Source of the DNA: Streptomyces halstedii
GTDB taxonomy: Bacteria; Actinomycetota; Actinomycetes; Streptomycetales; Streptomycetaceae
DNA length: 64,000 bases
Direction of reading: 5' to 3'
Assembly (NCBI GenBank): GCA_000720535.1
Contig: JOAZ01000033.1
Location: 40,055 to 104,054, forward strand
The position numbers and the translations under genes were made by a program. Positions within the stretch are counted from its first letter, which is position 1; every line of letters begins with the position of its first letter. Shown here piece after piece: positions 36,449 to 46,261 of the stretch. Under the pieces are notes generated by a model. The model was not told where the DNA came from, did not search any database, and saw nothing but the letters and a program-made list of their open reading frames with translations.

Positions 36449-36503
36449 CCGTCAACGGGCGGACCACAGAGCACAGAACCACCGAAAGAAGGACGGGACG
36501 TAC

Positions 36504-37388
36504 ATGAGCAGCACGGCATCGATCACCGGACCCGCGCCCACGAAGCCGCGGGACCCCCTCCTCGCGGCGGTGCGCGAAGGGGTGCGCGTCCTCGATCTGG
36601 GCCGCCGGCTCTACATCGGCATGCCCCAGTCGCCCAACCACCCCGCCTACTGGCACACCCTGCCGCGTCGCCACGGGGACCGGGTGCGCGAGGACGGCGG
36701 CTCCGCGGCCAACGACATGCTCGTCATGGGCACCCACGTCGGTACCCACATCGACGCCCTCGCCCACGTCTCGCACCGGGGGAAGCTGTTCGGGGGCGCG
36801 GACGCCCGGACCGCCGGCGAGGGAGGTGTCTACCCCGACCACGGAGTACACACCATCGCCCCGATGATGTGCCGGGGCGTCCTGCTCGACGTGCCCGCCA
36901 CCCTCGGCGCCGAGGTCTGCGAGCCCGGCTACGAGATCACCGTCGCCGACCTGGAGGCCACCGAGCGCCTTCAGGGGACCCCCGTGGAACCCGGCGACGT
37001 GGTCCTGGTCCGCAGCGGCTGGGGGCGTCAGTTCGACGCACCCGGCCGCGACGCCTTCATCGGCCACGACTCCGGCGTCCCCGGGGTCGGCGAGAGCGGC
37101 GCGCGGTGGCTCGTCGAACGCCGGGCGCACGCGGTGGGCGCCGACTCCATCGCCTTCGAGCGGCTGGCCCCCGGCGCCGGCCACAGCAGCCTGCCCGCCC
37201 ACCGGGTGCTGCTCGTGGAGGCGGGCGTCTACATCATCGAGACGCTGGACCTGGAGGAGATCGCCGCCGAGGGCATCCACGAGTTCACCTTCGTCCTGTC
37301 CCCGCTGCCGCTGTTCGGCGCCACCGGATCGCCCGTCCGCCCGCTGGCCGTGATCAGCGAACCGGTCACGGGAGGCGGCCGTGGCTGA
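36504..37388 (+). CDS. Cyclase-family metal-dependent hydrolase
   Basis: 294 residues with the cyclase/kynurenine-formamidase signature HVGTHIDALAHVSH (HxGTHxDxxxH), which holds the metal and the catalytic His. The family hydrolyses N-formyl amides, isatin and related cyclic amides or lactones. Together with the hydantoinase-like enzyme at 38816, this suggests C-N or ring opening. The next GTG start lies 8 bases inside its end. Confidence 0.85.
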   Translation: MSSTASITGPAPTKPRDPLLAAVREGVRVLDLGRRLYIGMPQSPNHPAYWHTLPRRHGDRVREDGGSAANDMLVMGTHVGTHIDALAHVSHRGKLFGGADARTAGEGGVYPDHGVHTIAPMMCRGVLLDVPATLGAEVCEPGYEITVADLEATERLQGTPVEPGDVVLVRSGWGRQFDAPGRDAFIGHDSGVPGVGESGARWLVERRAHAVGADSIAFERLAPGAGHSSLPAHRVLLVEAGVYIIETLDLEEIAAEGIHEFTFVLSPLPLFGATGSPVRPLAVISEPVTGGGRG

Positions 37389-38823
37389 ACGCACCCTCGC
37401 CCAGCGGCTCGCCGAGTTCGCCGCCGCCACCACGTACGAGAACCTGCCGCGGGAGGTCACCGACAGCGTCCGCAAGCGGGTCGTCGACGTCCTGGGGCTG
37501 TGCGTGGCCGCCCACCGGCTGCCCACGTCCACGGCGATCGTGGAGCACGTACGGGAACAGGGCGGCCGGCCCCAGGCCACCGTCGTCGGCGGCGGACACA
37601 CCCTGCTGCCCGCGCCCCTGGCGGCCCTCGCCAACGGGGTGCTGGCCCACTCCCTCGACTACGACGACACCCACCTGCCGTCCGTGCTGCACCCCAGCGC
37701 CTCGGTCGTCCCCGCGGCACTCGCGGCGGCCGAGACCTCGGGCGCGGACGGCCGCGGCACCGTCCGGGCCATCGCCGTGGGCCTGGAGGTGTGCGTGCGG
37801 CTGGGCATGGCCGGATACGACCGGGCCTCCGGCAACTCCACCTTCTTCGAGCACGGCCAGCACGCCACGTCGATCTGCGGCGCGCTCGGCGGGGCCGTGG
37901 CCGCCGGGCTGCTGCTGGACCTCCCCGAGGACGGCCTCGTGGACGTCCTCGGGGTCACCGCCTCCATGGCCGCCGGCATCATCGAGGCCAACCGGACCGG
38001 CGGCACCGTCAAACGCCTGCACTGCGGACTGGCGGCCCAGTCCGCCGTCACCGCCGCCCAGTTGGTGCGGCGCGGGTTCAGCGGGCCGCCCACCGTCCTG
38101 GAGGGGCGCTTCGGGTTCTTCGAGGCGTTCCTGCACGGCGTCTACGATCCGACCGCCGTCACCGCGAACCTCGGCACCGCGTGGGCCGTACCGGGCATCT
38201 TCTTCAAGCCCTACCCGGCCAACCACTTCACCCACACCGCCGCCGACGCCGCGATGGCCCTGCGCGCGCGGGGTCTTGACCCGGCCAAGGTGGAACGGCT
38301 GGTGCTCGGCGTACCGGCGCCGGTGATCCGCACCATCGGGCAGCCCATCGAGCGCAAGCGCGCCCCCGAGACGGGCTACCAGGCCCAGTTCTCCGGCCCC
38401 TACATGGTCGCGGCCGGGCTTCTGGGCGGAGGCGGCGGACTCGGCCTCGGCCTGGACGACTTCACCGACGAACTGGCCCGGGACCCGGTCCGCCGGGCCC
38501 TCATGGCCAAGGTCGAGGTCGTCGCCGACGACACGGCCACCGGCATCTTCCCGGAGCAGTTCCCGGCGGTGCTCACCGCCCACGACAGCGACGGCCGCAC
38601 CTGGCGGCAGGAGGAGCTGAACAACCGGGGCGGCCCGCACCGCCCCCTGTCGGACGCCGAACTCGCCCTGAAGTTCCGTGACAACGCCGCCGGCCGGCTG
38701 TCCGGGACCGCCATGGACACCGTCATGGACCGAGGCGCGCGCCTCGCCGATCTGGACCGCATCCAAGACCTGCTCAGCCCCGTGGCCGAGCTGAAGACAG
38801 TGGCAGGAGACCATCATGACTGA
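37381..38823 (+). CDS. MmgE/PrpD-family protein
   Basis: 480 residues from GTG 37381. It shows MmgE/PrpD features HSLDYDDTHLPSVLHPSAS, GMAGYDRASGNSTFFEHGQH and IFFKPYPANHFTH. Members are dehydratases, cis-aconitate decarboxylases or isomerases acting on tricarboxylate-like substrates. It is distinct from the prpD at 49616, which sits in the methylcitrate operon; here the context is CoA-transferase plus CitE-like lyase. Overlaps on both sides show tight coupling. Confidence 0.85.
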   Translation: MAERTLAQRLAEFAAATTYENLPREVTDSVRKRVVDVLGLCVAAHRLPTSTAIVEHVREQGGRPQATVVGGGHTLLPAPLAALANGVLAHSLDYDDTHLPSVLHPSASVVPAALAAAETSGADGRGTVRAIAVGLEVCVRLGMAGYDRASGNSTFFEHGQHATSICGALGGAVAAGLLLDLPEDGLVDVLGVTASMAAGIIEANRTGGTVKRLHCGLAAQSAVTAAQLVRRGFSGPPTVLEGRFGFFEAFLHGVYDPTAVTANLGTAWAVPGIFFKPYPANHFTHTAADAAMALRARGLDPAKVERLVLGVPAPVIRTIGQPIERKRAPETGYQAQFSGPYMVAAGLLGGGGGLGLGLDDFTDELARDPVRRALMAKVEVVADDTATGIFPEQFPAVLTAHDSDGRTWRQEELNNRGGPHRPLSDAELALKFRDNAAGRLSGTAMDTVMDRGARLADLDRIQDLLSPVAELKTVAGDHHD

Positions 38824-40282
38824 GTACGACCTCGTGGTGACCGGCGTCCGTGTCGTCACCGACGAACAGGACGAGGCGCGGGCCGCCGACATCGCCGTAC
38901 GCGACGGGAAGATCGTGGAGGTGGCACCCGGCCTGGACACCGCCGGCGCCCGCGAGGTCGTCGACGGCGGCGGGAAGCTGGCCTTCCCCGGAGTGGTCGA
39001 CGCCCACCAGCACTGGGGCATCTACAACCCGCTCGACGAGGACGCCTCCGTCGAGAGCAGGGCCTGCGCCCAGGGCGGTGTCACCTCCGCGCTGACGTAC
39101 ATGCGGACCGGCCAGTACTACCTGAACAAGGGCGGAGCCTACGCGGACTTCTTCCCCGAGGTGCTGGAGCGGACGGCGAACCGCGCCCACGTCGACTACG
39201 CCTACCACCTGGCCCCCATGTCCAAGGGCCACATCGCCGAGATACCCGACCTGGTGCGCGAGCACGGTGTCACCTCGTTCAAGGTGTTCATGTTCTACGG
39301 CGGCCACGGCCTGCACGGACGCTCCGCCGACCAGAGCTCCTTCCTGATGACTCCGGAGGGGGAGCGGTACGACTACGCCCACTTCGAGTTCGTGATGCGG
39401 GGCGTCCAGGAAGCCCGGGAGCGGTTCCCCGACATCGCCGACCAGATCTCGCTGTCCCTGCACTGCGAGACGGCCGAGATCATGACGGCGTACACCCAAC
39501 TGGTCGAGGAGGCCGGTGAGCTGACCGGCCTGGCCGCCTACAGCGCCTCCCGCCCGCCGCACTCCGAGGGCTTGGCCGTCTCCATCGCCTCCTACCTGGC
39601 CCACGAGACCGGCCTTCCCACGATCAACCTGCTGCACCTGTCCTCGCGCAAGGCGGTGGACGCCGCCGTACGCATGGGCAGGGCCTTCCCGCACATCGAC
39701 TTCCGCCGCGAGGTCACGGTCGGACACCTGCTCGCCGACCTCACCACCGCACACGGACCGGGCGGCAAGGTCAACCCGCCGCTGCGGCCCCGCGAGGACG
39801 TCGAGGCGCTGTGGGAGTACGTCCTGGACGGCACCGTCGACTGGGTCGTCTCCGACCACGCCTGCTGCCGCGAGGAGGCGAAGTTCGGCGAGCCGAAGGA
39901 CGACGTCTTCCTCGCCAAGTCCGGTTTCGGCGGGGCCGAATACCTGCTGCCGGGCATGGTCACCGAAGGCACCCGGCGCGGTCTGTCCCTCGGCCGGATC
40001 GCCGCCCTGACCGCCTGGAACCCGGCCCGGCGCTACGGCCTGCCCACCAAGGGACGGCTCGCGGCCGGCTTCGACGCGGACATCGCGCTGGTCGACCCGG
40101 ACCACACCTGGACCGTCCGCGCGGCCGACTCGGAATCCGCCCAGGAGTACACGCCCTTCGAGGGCTTCGAGCTGACCGCCCGGGTCACCGACACCTTCCT
40201 GCGCGGCACCCGCGTCCTGACCGACGGCAAGGTCGGCGGCGAACCCACCGGCCGCTACCTGCACCGCCCCACGGGCCGCTGA
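38816..40282 (+). CDS. Hydantoinase/dihydropyrimidinase-like amidohydrolase
   Basis: 488 residues of the cyclic amidohydrolase family. The HxH metal motif is DAHQHWG, the carboxylated Lys is in TSFKVFMFYGG, further His ligands are in LSLHCETAE and INLLHLSSRK, and the catalytic Asp is in VSDHACC. It hydrolyses cyclic amides (hydantoins, dihydropyrimidines, allantoin, dihydroorotate); a particular substrate is not evident. The gene overlaps the MmgE/PrpD gene by 8 bases and is followed by a strong terminator. Confidence 0.88.
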   Translation: MTEYDLVVTGVRVVTDEQDEARAADIAVRDGKIVEVAPGLDTAGAREVVDGGGKLAFPGVVDAHQHWGIYNPLDEDASVESRACAQGGVTSALTYMRTGQYYLNKGGAYADFFPEVLERTANRAHVDYAYHLAPMSKGHIAEIPDLVREHGVTSFKVFMFYGGHGLHGRSADQSSFLMTPEGERYDYAHFEFVMRGVQEARERFPDIADQISLSLHCETAEIMTAYTQLVEEAGELTGLAAYSASRPPHSEGLAVSIASYLAHETGLPTINLLHLSSRKAVDAAVRMGRAFPHIDFRREVTVGHLLADLTTAHGPGGKVNPPLRPREDVEALWEYVLDGTVDWVVSDHACCREEAKFGEPKDDVFLAKSGFGGAEYLLPGMVTEGTRRGLSLGRIAALTAWNPARRYGLPTKGRLAAGFDADIALVDPDHTWTVRAADSESAQEYTPFEGFELTARVTDTFLRGTRVLTDGKVGGEPTGRYLHRPTGR

Positions 40283-40298
40283 GCGGACCGGACCCGAA

Positions 40299-40333
40299 GC
40301 GCGGTGGCGGACGGAGCCGCTCCGCCACCGCGC
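40299..40333 (+). terminator. 13-bp stem terminator after the hydantoinase gene
   Basis: GCGCGGTGGCGGA, a 9-base loop, then TCCGCCACCGCGC: thirteen perfect pairs starting 17 bases past the stop. It likely ends most of the long transcript before the citE-like gene. Confidence 0.7.
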
Positions 40334-40364
40334 CCCACCGAGCGGCCATGAAGGAGGACGAAGC

Positions 40365-41204
40365 GTGAGATCCGCCCTGTACGTGCCGGGGGACCGTCCG
40401 GACATGCTGGCGAAGGCCCTCGGGAGAGGCGCCGACGCCGTGATCGTGGACCTGGAGGACGGGGTCGCCCCCGCCGCGAAGGCGTACGCGCGGAACACCG
40501 CCGCCCGATGGCTGGAGGAGCTGCCGCCGGCCGGGTCCCGGCCGGGCACGGAGATCTGGGTCCGGATCAATCCCGGCGGCCCGGGACTCGCCGACGCCCG
40601 CGCGGTGGCCCTTCCCGCCGTCGCCGGGATGGTGGTGGCCAAGGCCGAGCAGGCCGACGACCTCGCCGCCGTGGCCGGCGCACTGGCCTCGGCCCCGTGG
40701 ATCGCGCTCTGCCCCCTCCTGGAGAGCGCGGCCGCCCTGCTGGCCGCGCCACTGATGGCCCGAGCGCCACGGGTGACGAGAATGCAGCTCGGTGAGGCGG
40801 ACTTCTGCGCCGACACGGGCATCGTCCCCGGGCCGGACGAGCGGGAACTGCTGTGGCCGAGGACGCAGCTCACCCTGGTGAGCGCGGCCGCCCGGCTGGC
40901 ACCGCCGCTCGGCCCGGTCAGCACCGACTTCCGTGACCTCGGCGCCCTGCGCCGCTCCACCACCGCCCTCAAGCGCCTCGGTTTCGGCGGCCGGACCTGC
41001 ATCCACCCGGCCCAACTCGCCGTTGTCAACGAGGTGTTCACCCCGTCCTCCGCCGAACTCGACCGGGCCCGCGCGCTGGTCGAGCGATTCGAGAGGGCGG
41101 GCTCGGGCGTGGCCCAGGACGAGTCCGGCCGCATGATCGACGAAGCGGTGGTGCGCGGCGCCCGACGCGTCCTGGCGGCGGCGCGGCCGCCCGGCGGGCA
41201 CTGA
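40365..41204 (+). CDS. CitE-like HpcH/HpaI-family lyase
   Basis: 279 residues from GTG after AAGGAGGACGAAGC. CitE-type features are ALYVPGDRPDMLAKA, VDLEDGVAPAAK (metal-binding Asp/Glu), LGEADFCADTG and GRTCIHPAQL. Members cleave citramalyl-, malyl- or hydroxymethylglutaryl-type CoA thioesters. With the CaiB-type CoA-transferase upstream this could complete activation and cleavage of a hydroxy-dicarboxylate. A terminator separates it from the preceding gene, so its expression may be partly independent. Confidence 0.86.
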   Translation: MRSALYVPGDRPDMLAKALGRGADAVIVDLEDGVAPAAKAYARNTAARWLEELPPAGSRPGTEIWVRINPGGPGLADARAVALPAVAGMVVAKAEQADDLAAVAGALASAPWIALCPLLESAAALLAAPLMARAPRVTRMQLGEADFCADTGIVPGPDERELLWPRTQLTLVSAAARLAPPLGPVSTDFRDLGALRRSTTALKRLGFGGRTCIHPAQLAVVNEVFTPSSAELDRARALVERFERAGSGVAQDESGRMIDEAVVRGARRVLAAARPPGGH

Positions 41205-41207
41205 GCC

Positions 41208-41233
41208 CGCGCGCCCCCACACGGGGACGCGCG
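41208..41233 (+). terminator. Hairpin terminator between citE-like gene and cobF
   Basis: CGCGCGCCCCC-ACAC-GGGGACGCGCG: ten pairs with one C-A mismatch in the stem. It begins 4 bases after the citE-like stop and ends the central catabolic block. Confidence 0.6.
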
Positions 41234-41248
41234 TGTGAGACTGCGCAC

Positions 41249-42079
41249 ATGAACGGACAGCAGCGCCGGATCCTCGTCATCGGTATCGGAGCGGGCGACC
41301 CGGACCACCTGACCCTCGCCGCGGTGAAGGCCATGCGGCGCACCGACGTCTTCTTCGTCGTCGGGAAGGGGCCCGAGAAGTCGTCGCTCACGGACCTGCG
41401 GCTCCGCATGCTGGACGAGCACGCGCGGATGCCCTACCGCGTCGTGGAGACGGACGACCCGAGCCGGGACAGGCGCCCGATGGGGCGCGGTGACTACACC
41501 CTGGCCGTCGACGACTGGCGTACCCGTCGCGCGGACCTCTTCGAGGCCATGCTGCGCGACGAGATGACGGCCGGCGAGACCGGTGCCTTCCTCGTGTGGG
41601 GCGACCCGTCGCTGTACGACAGCACGCTCGGCATCCTGGCCGACATCGAGGCACGTGGCACCGTCTCGCCGGACGTCGAGGTCGTTCCCGGCATCAGCAG
41701 CGTCTCCTCGCTCGCCGCCCGGCACCGCATTCCCCTCAACCAGGTCGGCCGGCCGGTGCACATCACTCCCGCCCGGCGGCTGTTCGACGTCGGCCAGAAC
41801 GACGACGGCGACATCGTCGTCATGCTCGACGCACACGAGTCGTTCTCCCGGATCGAGGGGGAGGGCGTCTGGATCTACTGGGGGGCCTACCTCGGTACGC
41901 CCGACGAACTGCTGGTCGCGGGACCGCTGCGGGACGTGGCGGACCGGATCAGGCGGTTGCGGGCCGAGGCGCGGAGCCGGCACGGCTGGATCATGGACAC
42001 GTATCTGCTGCGGCTCGCGGACGCGGGGACCGGGCCGACGGCACCGGTGACACCCGAGGAGCCGAACGGCGACGCGTAG
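41249..42079 (+). CDS. cobF: Precorrin-6A synthase (deacetylating)
   Basis: 276 residues, an SAM-dependent tetrapyrrole methylase of the CobF group. It shows IGIGAGDPDHLTLAAVKAM at the start, FLVWGDPSLYDSTLGIL, VVPGISSVSSLAARHRIPLN and PVHITPARRL. CobF removes the C-1 acetate and methylates precorrin-5 in the aerobic cobalamin pathway. It stands alone here, away from other cob genes, but next to a cobalamin riboswitch and other B12-linked genes. Confidence 0.9.
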   Translation: MNGQQRRILVIGIGAGDPDHLTLAAVKAMRRTDVFFVVGKGPEKSSLTDLRLRMLDEHARMPYRVVETDDPSRDRRPMGRGDYTLAVDDWRTRRADLFEAMLRDEMTAGETGAFLVWGDPSLYDSTLGILADIEARGTVSPDVEVVPGISSVSSLAARHRIPLNQVGRPVHITPARRLFDVGQNDDGDIVVMLDAHESFSRIEGEGVWIYWGAYLGTPDELLVAGPLRDVADRIRRLRAEARSRHGWIMDTYLLRLADAGTGPTAPVTPEEPNGDA

Positions 42080-42146
42080 GCCACGCTCACGCCCGCCGCG
42101 GTGCGGCCCCGGCTGACCTGACGGACCCTGACACGGGTGCTGGATT

Positions 42147-42164
42147 TACTAGGACGTCCAACTA
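42147..42164. promoter_or_regulatory. 18-bp imperfect palindrome ahead of the riboswitch
   Basis: TACTAGGACGTCCAACTA is symmetric around GGACGTCC with 7 of 9 pairs matching per arm. It lies 20 bases before the riboswitch and touches a possible -10 (TATAGA, 42163-42168). It is probably an operator for a GntR/LacI-like factor controlling the valine-degradation operon; the factor is not encoded nearby. Confidence 0.5.
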
Positions 42165-42183
42165 TAGAGTGGCGGGTACAAGG

Positions 42184-42331
42184 CCCGCGGTGCAGGGAAG
42201 CCGGTGTGATTCCGGCACGGTCCCGCCACTGTGACCGGGGAGTACGCCGTCGAGCAGGACGCCACTGACGAGCAGGATGTCGGGAAGGCGGACGGCGCAC
42301 GCTGATCCGGGAGTCAGGATACCGGCCGCGG
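42184..42331 (+). promoter_or_regulatory. Cobalamin riboswitch (leader of the mmsA operon)
   Basis: The conserved cobalamin-riboswitch core is present in order: GGGAAGCCGGTG, ATTCCGGCACGGTCCCGCC (B12 box, ending GCCACTGT), later GGGAAGGCG, and the closing GGGAGTCAGGATACCGG. The outer P1 helix pairs CCCGCGG (42184-42190) with CCGCGGG (42325-42331). It reads on the plus strand, so it lies in the leader of the valine-degradation operon starting at 42525. Such riboswitches normally lower expression when adenosylcobalamin is plentiful. Confidence 0.9.
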
Positions 42332-42354
42332 GACGTTCCGTGTTGTCCACGAGG

Positions 42355-42414
42355 ATGGAGCTGACACGCATGGCACAGGTGTGCATCCACGACCCTGGTG
42401 AGCCCGCCGTCTGA
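42355..42414 (+). CDS. Possible 19-codon leader ORF
   Basis: ATG 42355 after CACGAGG opens MELTRMAQVCIHDPGEPAV and a stop; an inner ATG is at 42370. It sits between riboswitch and mmsA, and its stop codon lies inside a small dyad (CCGTC-T-GACGG). It could couple riboswitch state to downstream translation, or be chance. The remaining 110 bases up to 42525 hold no other gene. Confidence 0.25.
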   Translation: MELTRMAQVCIHDPGEPAV

Positions 42415-42524
42415 CGGGACTCGGCCCTCTGCGATCTCGCGCCCCGGCGCGCCCGTACGCCACCGCGTGCGTGCGCCGGCTCGGCGCGCCGTCCCCGGAT
42501 CCTTCCTGACGAGAGCAGGCAGTC

Positions 42525-44048
<1,524 letters not shown>

Positions 44049-44054
44049 GCGGCC

Positions 44055-45203
44055 ATGACCAGCACCCTGCTCACCGAGGACCAGCAGGCCCTCGTGGAGA
44101 CCACCCTCGACTTCGCCCAGGACCATCTCGCCCCGCACGCCCTCGACTGGGACCGCGACAAGCACTTCCCGGTCGACGTCCTGCGTAAGGCGGCCGGGCT
44201 CGGTCTCGGTGGCGTCCACGTCCGCGAGGAGTCCGGCGGTCAGGGCCTCACCCGGGCTGACGGCGTCCTCGTGTTCGAGTCCCTCGCCTCCGGCTGCCCG
44301 TCCATCGCCGGGTACCTCTCCATCCACAACATGGTCGCCTGGATGGTCGACCACTACGGCGACGACGCCCAGCGCGAGCGGTGGCTGCCGCGTCTGTGCG
44401 CCATGGAGGACCTCGCCAGCTACTGCCTGACCGAGCCGGGCGCGGGCTCGGACGCGGCGGCCCTGACGAGCCGCGCCGTCCGGGACGGCGACGGCTGGGA
44501 GCTCACCGGGGTCAAGCAGTTCATCTCCGGCGCCGGGGCCGCCCAGGTGTACGTCGTGATGGCCCGCACCGGCGGCGAGGGCGCCGCCGGGGTGTCCGCG
44601 TTCGTCGTCGACAAGGACGATCCCGGCGTCACCTTCGGGCCGAACGAGCGGAAGATGGGCTGGAACGCCCAGCCCACGCGCCAAGTGGTCCTGGACGGGG
44701 TCCGCCTGCCCGCCGACCGGCTCCTCGGCCGCGAGGGCGAGGGCTTCCGGATGGCCATGAGCGGCCTCAACGGCGGGCGCCTCGGCATCGCCGCCTGCTC
44801 CCTGGGCGGTGCCCGCAGCAGCCTCGACCGCAGCCTGACCCACCTGGCCGACCGCGAGGCGTTCGGCATGCGGCTCCTCGACGCCCAGGCGCTGCGCTTC
44901 CGCCTCGCCGACATGGCGACCGAACTCGCCGCGGCCCGCGCACTGGTCCAGCAAAGCGCGCACGCGCTCGACCGGGGCGATCCGCAGGCGCCGTACCTGT
45001 GCGCGATGGCGAAGCGGTTCGCCACCGACACCGGCTACTCGGTCGCCGACCGCGCCCTCCAGCTCCACGGCGGGTACGGCTGTCTCAGCGAGTACGGCAT
45101 CGAGAAGATCGTCCGCGACCTGCGTGTCCATCAGATCCTGGAAGGAACCAACGAGATCATGCGCGTCATCGTGGCCCGCGGTCTGACGGAGGCGTTCGGA
45201 TGA
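44055..45203 (+). CDS. Acyl-CoA dehydrogenase (probable isobutyryl-CoA dehydrogenase)
   Basis: 382 residues. It shows the FAD-binding segment YCLTEPGAGSDAAAL, the signature KQFISGAG and the C-terminal catalytic region LQLHGGYGCLSEYGIEKIVRD, ending EGTNEIMRVIVARGL. The other genes here complete valine degradation, so oxidation of isobutyryl-CoA to methacrylyl-CoA is the likely reaction. It starts 6 bases after mmsA and overlaps the next gene by four bases. Confidence 0.87.
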   Translation: MTSTLLTEDQQALVETTLDFAQDHLAPHALDWDRDKHFPVDVLRKAAGLGLGGVHVREESGGQGLTRADGVLVFESLASGCPSIAGYLSIHNMVAWMVDHYGDDAQRERWLPRLCAMEDLASYCLTEPGAGSDAAALTSRAVRDGDGWELTGVKQFISGAGAAQVYVVMARTGGEGAAGVSAFVVDKDDPGVTFGPNERKMGWNAQPTRQVVLDGVRLPADRLLGREGEGFRMAMSGLNGGRLGIAACSLGGARSSLDRSLTHLADREAFGMRLLDAQALRFRLADMATELAAARALVQQSAHALDRGDPQAPYLCAMAKRFATDTGYSVADRALQLHGGYGCLSEYGIEKIVRDLRVHQILEGTNEIMRVIVARGLTEAFG

Positions 45204-46261
45204 GCGACGTCCTGGTCCGTACGAGCGGCCGTCTCGGCCACATCCGCCTGAACCGGCCCAAGGCCCTGAACGCACTCACCCACGCGATGGTGCTCCGCGT
45301 CGACGAGGCGCTCACCCGGTGGGCGCACGACCCCGCCGTCGAGACCGTCGTCATCACCGGCGAGGGGGGACGAGGTCTGTGCGCGGGCGGCGACATCCGG
45401 GCCGTCCACGACGACGCCCGCGACGGCGACGGCACCGCCTCGGCCGCCTTCTGGCGTGACGAGTACCGCCTCAACGCGCGGATCGCCCGCTACCCCAAGC
45501 CCTACGTCGCCGTCATGGACGGCATCGTGATGGGCGGCGGTGTCGGCGTCTCGGCGCACGGCAGCGTCCGCGTCGTCACCGAGCGGTCCAGGATCGCCAT
45601 GCCCGAGACCGGGATCGGCTTCGTCCCCGACGTCGGCGGCACCTACCTGCTCGCCCTCGCCCCCGGAGAGCTGGGTACCCACCTCGCCCTGACGGGCGCG
45701 CCGATCGGTGCCGCGGACGCCCTGCTGTGCGGGCTCGCCGACCACTACATGCCCTCGGCCTCGCTCCCGTCCTTCCTCGGCGACCTCGCCGGGCTGCCGG
45801 TACGCGAGGCCCTCGGACGCCATGTGCAGGACCCGCCACCAGGCGAACTGCCCGGCCGGAGGGACTGGATCGACGCCTGTTTCCCGGCCGGCACCGTCGA
45901 GGAGATCGTCCGGCGGCTCCTCGACCACGGCGGCCGGGACGCCGAGGAGACCGCCGGGATCCTGCTCACCAAGTCTCCGACCGCGCTCAAGGTCACCCTG
46001 GCGGCTCTCCGCCGTGCCCGCGGGCTCGGGCCACTGGAACGCGTGCTGGAGCAGGAGTACCGGGTGTCCTGCGCGATGCTGAGCGCCCCGGACCTGGTGG
46101 AGGGCATCCGCGCCCAGGTCATCGACAAGGACCGCGACCCCCGTTGGTCCCCGGCGACCCTCGTCGAGGTCACCGACGCGGATGTCGAGCGCTTCTTCAC
46201 CCCTCCCGACGGGCGCGGACCCGCCGTCGCGGCCGACACCACCGAGGAGGTGGCCTGGTGA
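45200..46261 (+). CDS. 3-Hydroxyisobutyryl-CoA hydrolase (crotonase family)
   Basis: 353 residues. It shows crotonase-fold blocks [52 protein letters not shown] and METGIG-type PETGIGFVPDVGG. The long C-terminal region (FPAGTVEEIVRRLLDHG, then DRDPRWSPATLVEV) distinguishes 3-hydroxyisobutyryl-CoA hydrolases from plain enoyl-CoA hydratases. It releases 3-hydroxyisobutyrate for MmsB. It is overlapped by genes on both sides. Confidence 0.87.
   Translation: MSDVLVRTSGRLGHIRLNRPKALNALTHAMVLRVDEALTRWAHDPAVETVVITGEGGRGLCAGGDIRAVHDDARDGDGTASAAFWRDEYRLNARIARYPKPYVAVMDGIVMGGGVGVSAHGSVRVVTERSRIAMPETGIGFVPDVGGTYLLALAPGELGTHLALTGAPIGAADALLCGLADHYMPSASLPSFLGDLAGLPVREALGRHVQDPPPGELPGRRDWIDACFPAGTVEEIVRRLLDHGGRDAEETAGILLTKSPTALKVTLAALRRARGLGPLERVLEQEYRVSCAMLSAPDLVEGIRAQVIDKDRDPRWSPATLVEVTDADVERFFTPPDGRGPAVAADTTEEVAW

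Noticed and set aside
38774-41983. A 1069-codon minus-strand frame over the hydantoinase, citE-like and cobF genes
   Set aside because: The plus-strand products are unmistakable; the antisense product is compositionally biased.
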